A stretch of DNA of 64,000 nucleotides from assembly GCF_000423245.1 (NCBI RefSeq), contig NZ_KE383993.1, positions 516,159-580,158 on the forward strand, written 5' to 3'. Shown here one piece after another: positions 24,759-31,976 of this stretch. A program made the translations under genes and the position numbers. The notes below the pieces were generated by a model. That model searched no databases, had not been told where the DNA came from, and worked only from the letters and a program-made list of their open reading frames with translations. Origin of the DNA: Ligilactobacillus ceti DSM 22408. GTDB taxonomy: Bacteria > Bacillota > Bacilli > Lactobacillales > Lactobacillaceae. Position 1 is the stretch's first letter; every line of letters begins with the position of its first letter.

Positions 24759-25733
24759 TTATTTCTTCTTATTTTCTTTCGCATAAGCATTAATAATTTC
24801 AGAAACAACTGGGTGTCTTACAACGTCAGCTGCATCGAATTTCACAAACGCAATATGTGGTAGATGTTGCAAGATATGTTCCGCATCAACTAAACCACTC
24901 TGGCTATGACCTTTAGGTAAATCAATTTGTGTTTTATCACCATTCACAACCATTTTTGATCCAAAACCTAAACGAGTTAGAAACATCTTCATTTGCGCAC
25001 TTGTTGTGTTTTGCGCTTCATCCAAAATGACAAAAGCTTTTTCTAAAGTCCGTCCCCGCATATACGCTAGTGGAGCGATTTCGATAATCCCACGATCAAT
25101 TAACCGTTCAGTATGTTCTACACCTAAAACAGCATGTAAAGCATCATAAACAGGGCGTAAATAAGGATCGACCTTTTCTTTTAAATCACCTGGCAAGAAA
25201 CCAAGTGATTCTCCAGCTTCCACCGCCGGACGTGTTAAGATCAAACGATCAACTTCATTCCGTTTCAAAGCTGCAACCGCCATTACCACCGCTAAATATG
25301 TTTTACCGGTTCCGGCTGGTCCAATCCCGAAAATCAAATCATTATCACGAATTGCTTTGACATATTGCCGTTGACTATAATTTTTCGCCCGAATAGAACG
25401 CTTTTTAAAGTCTTTCAATAATGTTTCGTTATATAAATCGCGGAAATACTCTAAAGTTTCCCGTTCCGCCATATTTAAAGCTGAAACAACATCGGCGCTA
25501 CTAATCTTAATACCTTTTTCTAAAAGGTTAGTTAATTCTTCCAACACCATATAAGCTTGTTGGACATCGGCTTGTTGACCAATAATTTTAATTTTATCCC
25601 CGAATGGTTGGATTTCTACCGCACGTGTTTCTTCGATTAATTTTAAATGGGCATCATTGACCCCGAATAAAGAAACTTCTAATTGCGGATTACGCATCCA
25701 ATATTCTTTTTCAAATAATTGTTCTTTTGACAA
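24759..25733 (-). CDS. phoH: PhoH-family ATPase
   Basis: About 324 residues. Walker A GPAGTGKTYL near residue 130, Walker B FVILDEAQN near residue 235, and GDKTQIDL. The start chosen is the TTG of LSKEQLFEK (read as Met), since AAAGGAGA lies seven nt before it; an upstream TTG has no ribosome-binding site. Role in RNA metabolism is inferred for the family. Confidence 0.92.
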   Translation of the reverse strand: MSKEQLFEKEYWMRNPQLEVSLFGVNDAHLKLIEETRAVEIQPFGDKIKIIGQQADVQQAYMVLEELTNLLEKGIKISSADVVSALNMAERETLEYFRDLYNETLLKDFKKRSIRAKNYSQRQYVKAIRDNDLIFGIGPAGTGKTYLAVVMAVAALKRNEVDRLILTRPAVEAGESLGFLPGDLKEKVDPYLRPVYDALHAVLGVEHTERLIDRGIIEIAPLAYMRGRTLEKAFVILDEAQNTTSAQMKMFLTRLGFGSKMVVNGDKTQIDLPKGHSQSGLVDAEHILQHLPHIAFVKFDAADVVRHPVVSEIINAYAKENKKK

Positions 25734-25880
25734 ATAAATGTCTCCTTTTATCAATATTAATTGGTTAGTCCTAATTTATTTCCGATTCATGTATTATATT
25801 AGTTTAATTTGACCCGTTTTTCAATCAAAAGAGCCGTTTTTTCAAGCACTTTCACCTAAAATTAAGATTTATGATAACAA

Positions 25881-25909
25881 TAAAAGCACCCCAAACGAGA
25901 TGCTTTTGT
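25881..25909 (-). terminator. Terminator after the 145-residue unknown gene
   Basis: AAAAGCATCTC and GGGGTGCTTTT pair on the minus strand with a short T tail. Confidence 0.7.
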
Positions 25910-25922
25910 AATTTAATAAAAA

Positions 25923-26360
25923 TTAAGCTGAACGCCCTTCTTCGATTAGTGTCACTAATGTCTGAACATCTTGTTTCGAACGAATCACCACCTGCATATC
26001 GTTAAGCTGAATCGTCTTCACAAACAATCCTTTTTGAACTTTTAGAGTTGTAATATCTTTACACCAAATTAACTCTGTGTATTTCACCTGAGAATAGACT
26101 AATTTACATAACTTAGGTTCTTTCATCGGATACAAAACAATTCCTGCTTCACCTGGAATCTGCCGGTTAATAAACACTACTAATTGTTCTTTGCCTGCAT
26201 ATTTGCCTGTCGTCACATAATCAATACTCTGAAACATCACATCAGCTGTAAAATCATGTATTAATAAACTAATTGGATACTCAGTATCAGCTGTCAACTT
26301 CACACCTAAATCGGCTAAATTTTGTTGGATTTGAGCTTTAGTCATTCTTTGAATTCCCAT
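25923..26360 (-). CDS. Hypothetical cytoplasmic protein
   Basis: 145 residues, no signal or membrane segment, GGGAG nine nt before the ATG. Beta-rich sequence with QVVIRSKQDVQTLV at the C-terminus; I do not recognise the family. It occupies the place downstream of hslV where hslU is expected, but has no ATPase motif and is separated by the hslV terminator. Confidence 0.65.
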   Translation of the reverse strand: MGIQRMTKAQIQQNLADLGVKLTADTEYPISLLIHDFTADVMFQSIDYVTTGKYAGKEQLVVFINRQIPGEAGIVLYPMKEPKLCKLVYSQVKYTELIWCKDITTLKVQKGLFVKTIQLNDMQVVIRSKQDVQTLVTLIEEGRSA

Positions 26361-26548
26361 TCATCCGTGCTCCCTTCCTAATTCTCTTTAAATTAATTAT
26401 AGCACCACCAGCCCTGGTTCTCATCCGAAACGCCTCTTTTTATTTCGTTAACTTATAAAAATCATTAGTTTCTTCTATGGTGTTACGTTTAATTTTATAC
26501 CTAAAAGAAAAAGTTATCTAAATGTTGTTAAATCAAACTTTAGCCAAA

Positions 26549-26581
26549 TAAAAAAGCACCTACTATAAGCAGATGCTTTTA
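26549..26581 (-). terminator. Terminator of xerC-hslV
   Basis: AAAAGCATCTGCTTA and TAGTAGGTGCTTTT form a stem, T6 follows on the minus strand. Confidence 0.8.
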
Positions 26582-26598
26582 CTATATATTATTAATAA

Positions 26599-27156
26599 TT
26601 AATCTTCAGAACTTAAATCTTCACAAATAATATTATGGTTTGTGAAAATATCAATATCTCCAGCAATTGTAATTGCCGCTTTCGCCATTTCAGCTGCTGT
26701 CATATTTGTAGCATGTTTTTTCAAAGCTTTAGCTGCTGCATAAGCATAGTTCCCGCCTGAACCAATCGCTAAAATACCATCATCTGGTTCGATCACTTCA
26801 CCAGAACCGGACACCATTAATAAATCTTTGTCATCCATCACAATCAATAAGGCTTCTAATTTTTGTAAAGCTTGATCACTGCGCCATTCTAAAGCTAACT
26901 CAACAGCCGCTCTTTGTAAGTTACCACTATATTCATTTAATTTCTTTTCAAAACGTTCTTCTAAGTTAAATGCGTCCGCCACACTACCAGCGAAACCAAC
27001 AATTACTTTATCATTATAAATCCGGCGTACTTTACGCGCTGTGCCTTTCATAATGACACGTTCTCCCATTGTTACTTGACCATCACCGGCCATTGCGTTG
27101 TGACCATTATGTTTAACGGCACAAATTGTTGTTGCGTGAAATGAAACATTTGCCAT
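26599..27156 (-). CDS. hslV: HslV peptidase subunit (ClpQ), without a neighbouring HslU
   Basis: About 185 residues, Ntn-hydrolase fold. The ATG of MANVSFHA is preceded by GGAGG at 8 nt. The catalytic Thr would be that of HATTICAV, so a short N-terminal extension must be removed to free it; related Bacilli proteins also carry SFHATTI. GSVADAF and [12 protein letters not shown] motifs are intact. It follows xerC closely as in other Firmicutes, but a terminator and an unrelated gene replace hslU, its ATPase partner. Confidence 0.92.
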   Translation of the reverse strand: MANVSFHATTICAVKHNGHNAMAGDGQVTMGERVIMKGTARKVRRIYNDKVIVGFAGSVADAFNLEERFEKKLNEYSGNLQRAAVELALEWRSDQALQKLEALLIVMDDKDLLMVSGSGEVIEPDDGILAIGSGGNYAYAAAKALKKHATNMTAAEMAKAAITIAGDIDIFTNHNIICEDLSSED

Positions 27157-27202
27157 TTTCAAATCCTCCTCAATTTTCTTCTAATTATATCTTAGCTTAT
27201 TT

Positions 27203-28102
27203 TTAAGCTCGGGGGAAATACTTTCGATAATCCCGTTGTAAGTGTTCTGTCGTCACATGGGTGTAGATTTGTGTTGTCGATAAACTACTGTGACCTAATA
27301 ATTCTTGTACAGCACGTAAATCAGCACCATTACTCATTAAATGTGTCGCAAATGTATGCCGCAATTCGTGCGGATGAATCGTTGTTGTCAAACTACTTCT
27401 TTTGACAATTTGATTTAAAATATAAGTCACTCCAGCCGCCGTTAATGGTTCACCATGATGATTCACAAAAACTTTTTGATGATCTTTTTGATATTTTTCC
27501 ATTAAAGGTTGGCGTGTTTTCACAAAATATTCATTTAACGCACTTTCACAATATTGCCCAAAAGGTACGTAGCGTTCTTTTTTCCCCTTCCCTCTTAGCA
27601 ACATCGCTTTCGCACTATAATCAATATCATTCATTTCCAAACCAATACACTCACTAACCCGCATCCCGGTGGCATATAAACTTTCCAATAATGCATTATC
27701 TCGCAACATTAAAGGATCGTCACCTTGCGTTGCTTCAAATAAAGCCATCATTTCCTTTTCATAGAAAAAATGCGGCAAAGAACGCGGTTGGCGTTTCAAC
27801 TGCACATACGCAAACGGATTCTCAGTCACATATTCACTTTTATCTAAAAAACGATAAAACGAACGCATACTCGAGATAATACGTGAGATGCTGGTCGTTT
27901 TGTATTCTTGATCATATAAAAAACTCATATAAACATGAACATCAAAATTATTAATCTCTGCAAAAGACTTCGCACCACCATTATCAGTAATAAACTGACA
28001 AAAAGTTTGGATATCACGACTATAAGCTTTCACTGTATCATCAGAATATTGTCGTTCAACACGTAAATATTTTTGAAATTCTGTAATCCATTCTTGTTCC
28101 AT
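27203..28102 (-). CDS. xerC: Tyrosine recombinase XerC (CodV)
   Basis: About 299 residues. N-terminal SAM-like DNA-binding domain, then the catalytic set: Arg in ATGMRVSECIGL, His-x-x-Arg in HPHELRHTFATH, His in LLGHSSLSTTQ and the nucleophilic Tyr in TQIYTHV. Resolves chromosome dimers with XerD. The ATG of MEQEWITEF has GGTGA eight nt upstream. Located next to hslV as in Bacilli, so it is a housekeeping recombinase and not an element integrase. Confidence 0.94.
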   Translation of the reverse strand: MEQEWITEFQKYLRVERQYSDDTVKAYSRDIQTFCQFITDNGGAKSFAEINNFDVHVYMSFLYDQEYKTTSISRIISSMRSFYRFLDKSEYVTENPFAYVQLKRQPRSLPHFFYEKEMMALFEATQGDDPLMLRDNALLESLYATGMRVSECIGLEMNDIDYSAKAMLLRGKGKKERYVPFGQYCESALNEYFVKTRQPLMEKYQKDHQKVFVNHHGEPLTAAGVTYILNQIVKRSSLTTTIHPHELRHTFATHLMSNGADLRAVQELLGHSSLSTTQIYTHVTTEHLQRDYRKYFPRA

Positions 28103-28206
28103 CTTTTCACTCACCATTAAAATTATTAAATACTACTCTTTTATATTTTCTAATATCCTCGCCCGAGCGTCAAGGTATGTCACGAATATTAACAAGTCTT
28201 TAAACA

Positions 28207-28240
28207 ATTAAAAACACCCCTTATAAAAAGGAGTGTTTCC
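28207..28240 (-). terminator. Terminator of pepD
   Basis: AAACACTCCTTTTT and AAGGGGTGTTTTT pair on the minus strand with a T tail. Confidence 0.75.
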
Positions 28241-28243
28241 AAA

Positions 28244-29662
28244 TTATAAATTCTTATCCATATCAAAAGTTAATTTCGATAATGTCAAACCTTCCACAAC
28301 TAAATCCGCAATCATTTGCATGGTTTTATCTTTCATGGCAGCTGAAATAGCGTAATTAGCTTGGGTTAATTCATCAGTAATTTCTGCTGGTGTTAAGTTT
28401 TGCACTTTTTGATCAAAGTCCGCAATCATCGTTCTTTGTTTTTCACGTAAATCTTTCAAATAATCCAAATCTTTTTGAATAAAATTACTATGATGTGATT
28501 CAACTAACATGGATAATGTGCGATACATCCAATAAGCACTCTTAATATCATATTTAAGCGGTGTTTCACTCCAAGCTGGATCGGTATCATGTGCATTCGT
28601 ATAAAATGGCACAAATGGCGCAAACGAAGGAACCCCAAAACAGATCCACATTAAAGCGGCATTTTCTTTTGGTACATCATTTCTGATTTGTAAGACGTGT
28701 GCATTTTGAGTACGATTGAGCGAAATCGGACGAAAACGAACTTTATCTTCTTGTGATCCTTGGCCCAATGGATCATATTGTGTTTCATTATAGTGTGAAC
28801 CTAAAATATATTCTAAATCTTCCACCGCTAACAGACGTTCTGCCCGACAAATGAAAGGCAAATCGCTAGAAGTTGGTTCTTGGATAGTACTTGGATTAAA
28901 GCAGCGTTGGCCATACCAAACACGTGGTGTATTGTAATGACGATCTTTATTATTATCCGTACCAAAGATTCGTCTAAAGTTAAAACCTTCTCGATCAGGA
29001 TTAAGATGATGTTCTATCACAAATTCTTGTAATCCAGCGGACCACATATAATTATCTGGATCATTAAAATCAATTTGTTGTTGCGCTACTTGATTAGCCG
29101 CAATCGCATAAGCATCATCCGGAATTCTCGTAGCAGCCCAATGATGTCCAGTTACAATTTCCATATACCAAACTTCATCTTGATCAGCAAATAAGACACC
29201 ATTTCCTTCAGCAGAACCATATTTTTTAATTAAATCACCTAAATATCGCACACCTTCTCGCGCAGAATTAATAAATGGAGCGACCATATGTTGCATACAA
29301 TCTTCAGCCAAACCATCAGATACCAAAGGATCATACGCTAAGGCTTTTTCATTACCATAAACACTTTCCGTACATGACATAGCGACATTTTTTTCATTAA
29401 TGGAACTTTCACCATAAAGGCCTTTTTCTTGCACTTCAACATTCGGTGTCATTGTGGCACGATATCCTGTAGTAGGTAGTGGTGCTTGAAAACCATTTTG
29501 TGTTGATTTTAAAATTTCATGACGATTTTGCGCAGCTGGCTGCATCAAAAATCTTTGTGGTGTAATCGGCATAAAAGTATCATCGTTACGGGCAATCATT
29601 GTGGATCCATCGATTGTTGCTTTTTTACCAACTAAAATTGAAGTACATGCTTGTTCATTCAT
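28244..29662 (-). CDS. pepD: C69-family dipeptidase
   Basis: About 472 residues. The N-terminus ACTSILVGKKATIDGST contains the nucleophilic Cys near residue 6 that becomes N-terminal after processing; GSTMIARNDD is conserved in the lactobacillus PepD group. Broad-specificity intracellular dipeptidase. The ATG of MNEQACT is preceded by GGGAGG. It is a single-gene unit with its own terminator. Confidence 0.94.
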   Translation of the reverse strand: MNEQACTSILVGKKATIDGSTMIARNDDTFMPITPQRFLMQPAAQNRHEILKSTQNGFQAPLPTTGYRATMTPNVEVQEKGLYGESSINEKNVAMSCTESVYGNEKALAYDPLVSDGLAEDCMQHMVAPFINSAREGVRYLGDLIKKYGSAEGNGVLFADQDEVWYMEIVTGHHWAATRIPDDAYAIAANQVAQQQIDFNDPDNYMWSAGLQEFVIEHHLNPDREGFNFRRIFGTDNNKDRHYNTPRVWYGQRCFNPSTIQEPTSSDLPFICRAERLLAVEDLEYILGSHYNETQYDPLGQGSQEDKVRFRPISLNRTQNAHVLQIRNDVPKENAALMWICFGVPSFAPFVPFYTNAHDTDPAWSETPLKYDIKSAYWMYRTLSMLVESHHSNFIQKDLDYLKDLREKQRTMIADFDQKVQNLTPAEITDELTQANYAISAAMKDKTMQMIADLVVEGLTLSKLTFDMDKNL

Positions 29663-29783
29663 TGAAAATTCCTCCCGAAACACTTTTTAATTGTTCTTAG
29701 TTTATACCTGTTTAATCCAAACTACCAGAATTTAAATCTTAATTTTAGTTAAAGCTTTTATCTGTTAATCAATAAAATTCTAA

Positions 29784-29812
29784 TTGCAAGCACGGACAGA
29801 AATTGATATAAT
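29784..29812 (+). promoter_or_regulatory. Promoter of tRNA-Ser
   Basis: TTGCAA (29784-29789), 17 nt including an extended TG, TATAAT (29807-29812). Confidence 0.75.
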
Positions 29813-29825
29813 TTATTATTGTTAT

Positions 29826-29913
29826 GGAGAGTTGGCAGAGTGGTAATGCACCGGACTCGAAATCCGGCGAACCGGCTAATACCGGCGCGCAGGTTCAAAT
29901 CCTGTACTCTCCT
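29826..29913 (+). tRNA. tRNA-Ser(CGA)
   Basis: Acceptor GGAGAGT/ACTCTCC, anticodon stem CCGGA/TCCGG around the loop CTCGAAA (anticodon CGA), a long variable arm with CCGG/CCGG pairing as in serine tRNAs, and the T arm GCAGG-TTCAAAT-CCTGT. The discriminator base is U (usually G in tRNA-Ser) and CCA is not encoded. Single tRNA gene with its own promoter and terminator. Confidence 0.95.
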
Positions 29914-29947
29914 TATCAGTGTGCATTAGAATGAATTATGAAAAATA

Positions 29948-29994
29948 AAACGCTCAAGCCTAGTGAATCAAATCACTTGCTTGAGCGTTTTTAT
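29948..29994 (+). terminator. Terminator of tRNA-Ser
   Basis: ACGCTCAAG...CTTGAGCGT with an inner AGTGA/TCACT helix, followed by T5. Confidence 0.85.
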
Positions 29995-30050
29995 TTTGTC
30001 TAGTTGTTTTTAAGAAAATTATTTTTATCACTTTAAATAAATGCTTATAC

Positions 30051-30081
30051 GTTAGGAATCTTTGGTAAAGATTCTCCTAAA
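30051..30081. repeat. Inverted repeat downstream of the small-peptide operon
   Basis: TTAGGA...TCCTAA with inner AATCTTT/AAAGATT forms a strong hairpin without a clear T tail. The rest of the stretch 29995-30125 shows nothing else. Confidence 0.5.
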
Positions 30082-30125
30082 AGAGTTTTAACTGTTTTAA
30101 CTCATCGATAACTTGATGCATCTAA

Positions 30126-30203
30126 TTAATTTTTCTTGTTTCTTCTGTTTATATAAAAATATAATACAACCATTCCAATAAATATAATCAATGTACTCTT
30201 CAT
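30126..30203 (-). CDS. 25-residue membrane peptide
   Basis: ATG at 30203 with AAAGGAGA nine nt upstream, TAA at 30126. MKSTLIIFIGMVVLYF followed by a basic tail NRRNKK: one membrane helix with a positively charged inside end. It is the last small gene after the four tandem membrane-protein copies. No homologue recognised; the excellent ribosome-binding site argues it is translated. Confidence 0.6.
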   Translation of the reverse strand: MKSTLIIFIGMVVLYFYINRRNKKN

Positions 30204-30234
30204 TGTATTATCTCCTTTTGTTTATTTATTATTT

Positions 30235-30537
30235 TTAACTAAACCACAGAGTCCATACAGATTTTAAAAATATCATTACAATAATAAGCGCCATACATAT
30301 CAAAAATAAAACATACCCACCAACCATAGCATATTTCGCCCATTTTCTGTACTTTTGAAATTTATCGAATAAAGAAAAAATGAATATCACTGGTCCAACG
30401 ATGAAAACTAAAATCAAGCTTATTTTACCTAAAAAGCCTATAATGTTATCAGTCGTTATAAAATATCCGCCGCATACTAAATATACAAATATATCCCATT
30501 TTGTTAAATGGACACTATTTTTTCCTACATCTTCCAT
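30235..30537 (-). CDS. Tandem membrane protein, copy 4
   Basis: 100 residues. MED start, the family motif VHxTKWDIFxY, then about three membrane segments (YFITTDNIIGFLGKIS and following). Closest to copy 3. The C-terminal third is the most divergent part. No known domain recognised. Confidence 0.8.
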   Translation of the reverse strand: MEDVGKNSVHLTKWDIFVYLVCGGYFITTDNIIGFLGKISLILVFIVGPVIFIFSLFDKFQKYRKWAKYAMVGGYVLFLICMALIIVMIFLKSVWTLWFS

Positions 30538-30539
30538 TT

Positions 30540-30606
30540 TTATTGTTCACTCTTTTTCTACCTTGACTAACTACTTATATAATTACTACACTATCTATCT
30601 TTTTGT
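30540..30606 (-). repeat. Repeated intergenic spacer (copies at 30540, 30912, 31280; partial at 31634)
   Basis: The spacers between the four paralogous genes are almost identical over about 65 bp, including CTACCTTGACTAACT and the ribosome-binding site. The one before copy 1 keeps only the first 30 bp. The unit gene plus spacer was therefore duplicated in tandem recently. Confidence 0.85.
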
Positions 30607-30909
30607 TTAAGCGAAAATAATCACTGAGAACGATTTACATATTAACATCAAAAAAAGAAGCGCCATACTAAGTCCAAATAACATATACCCACCAACCATA
30701 GTATATTGCACCCATTTTCTGCACTTTTGAAATTTATCGAATAAAGAAATAATGAGTAGCGCTGGTCCAACTATGAAAAATAAAATCAAGCTTATTTTAC
30801 CTAAAAAGCCTATAATGTTATCAGTCGTTATAAAATATCCAGCACATAATAAATACACAAATATATCCCATTTAGTGAAATGCACGTCATTTTTTTCTTC
30901 ATCTTCCAT
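30607..30909 (-). CDS. Tandem membrane protein, copy 3
   Basis: 100 residues, same motif order as its neighbours (VHFTKWDIFVY, IIGFLGKISLIL, FIVGPALL). With copy 4 it forms one subgroup (FDKFQK linker). Spacer to copy 4 is a repeated ~65-bp sequence. Confidence 0.8.
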   Translation of the reverse strand: MEDEEKNDVHFTKWDIFVYLLCAGYFITTDNIIGFLGKISLILFFIVGPALLIISLFDKFQKCRKWVQYTMVGGYMLFGLSMALLFLMLICKSFSVIIFA

Positions 30910-30980
30910 TTTTATTGTTCACTCTTTTTCTACCTTGACTAACTGCTTATATAATTACTACACTATCTCTCTTTTTGTTA

Positions 30981-31277
30981 TTAAATAATCATAGATATTG
31001 ATTGCCACATTAACATTACTACTACTAAAAATACACCCAATCCAAACAATGCCATTCCTGCATGAAATGTTTTTTGTGCATATTTATCTAATGAATTAAA
31101 CTTTTTAATTAAAGATACTAAAAATAATATTGGCGATACTATAAAAATCAACGCTAGACTAATTTTTCCTAAAAGCCCTATTAAATTATTTTCGGTTAAA
31201 AAATATACACTACAAATGAAATAAAAAAATATATCCCATTTAGTGTAATGAACGTCAATTCTTTCTTTATCTTCCAT
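30981..31277 (-). CDS. Tandem membrane protein, copy 2
   Basis: 98 residues. VHYTKWDIFFY, NNLIGLLGKISLAL, KKFNSLDKYA. Groups with copy 1. Confidence 0.8.
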   Translation of the reverse strand: MEDKERIDVHYTKWDIFFYFICSVYFLTENNLIGLLGKISLALIFIVSPILFLVSLIKKFNSLDKYAQKTFHAGMALFGLGVFLVVVMLMWQSISMII

Positions 31278-31346
31278 GTTTAATGTTCACTCTTTTTCTA
31301 CCTTGACTAACTACTTATATAATTACTACACTATCTCTCTTTTTGT

Positions 31347-31631
31347 TTAAGCGAAAATAATCATTACGAATGTTAGCACTATGCTTAACGAAAGCAAAGC
31401 TCGTCCTGCATCAAATGTCATTTTTACATATTTATCTAATGAATTAAACTTTTTGATTGCAGATAATAAAAATAATATTGGTGCTACTATAAAAATCAAC
31501 GCTAGGCTAATTTTTCCTAAAAGCCCCAACAAATTATTTTCAGTTAAAAAATACACGCTGCAGGTGTAATACAAAAATATATCCCACGCTGTAAAATGGA
31601 CGCTAATTTTATCTTTATCCTTATCTTCCAT
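31347..31631 (-). CDS. Tandem membrane protein, copy 1 (promoter-proximal)
   Basis: 94 residues, begins MEDKDKDKISVHF and has AWDIFLY in place of KWDIF. Same three-helix layout with KKFNSLDKY linker. Preceded by AAGAGTGA about 10 nt before the ATG, as in all four copies. Function unknown; paralogous small membrane proteins arrayed like this are sometimes immunity or defence proteins, but nothing here shows that. Confidence 0.8.
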   Translation of the reverse strand: MEDKDKDKISVHFTAWDIFLYYTCSVYFLTENNLLGLLGKISLALIFIVAPILFLLSAIKKFNSLDKYVKMTFDAGRALLSLSIVLTFVMIIFA

Positions 31632-31682
31632 GTTTAATGTTCACTCTTTTTCTACCTTGACTAAATTCATATCTACTCTCTT

Positions 31683-31691
31683 ATTATACCA
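31683..31691 (-). promoter_or_regulatory. Extended -10 promoter of the tandem membrane-protein operon
   Basis: TGGTATAAT on the minus strand, start near 31676, about 45 nt before copy 1. The remaining stretch to 31930 holds no gene I can support. Confidence 0.65.
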
Positions 31692-31930
31692 TATTCAGAC
31701 ATTTAGTTATATACATTTAGGTAAACTTTGCCTCCCTAAACCTTGTTATATCACCTTTGCGGGCGTTTTCTAAAAGGTACTGATCACCTAAACAACATCT
31801 TGAATAACTGTTAAAACAAATGTTAATAGTACGGAAATATTTCACGGAGTTCTTTTTGTTTTGTCACTCCCCCTTGTCGATAGTGGTTAATTCACATTAA
31901 TGTTATAGTAACTTATTACATATTATAAAC

Positions 31931-31969
31931 AAAAAAAACAAGCTACCATATTCGGCAGCTTGTCTAAAA
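31931..31969 (-). terminator. Terminator of the peptide-binding protein gene
   Basis: ACAAGCTGCCGAA and GGTAGCTTGT pair on the minus strand, then T8. Confidence 0.85.
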
Positions 31970-31976
31970 ATTATTT

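Noticed and set aside
27203-28102. Tyrosine recombinase as sign of an integrated element
   Set aside because: Its position beside hslV and the full XerC/CodV motif set mark it as the chromosomal recombinase; likewise xerD at 52724-53608 stands in its usual xerD-ribT-scpA context.
30540-31665. Regularly spaced repeats suggesting a CRISPR array
   Set aside because: Repeat period is about 370 bp, and the intervals are paralogous genes, so it is a tandem gene duplication.
31700-31930. Short ORFs with GGGAGG or GGGGGAG upstream (about 10-14 codons)
   Set aside because: Spacing is wrong or the ORF overlaps the promoter; no conservation can be judged, so they are not listed as genes.
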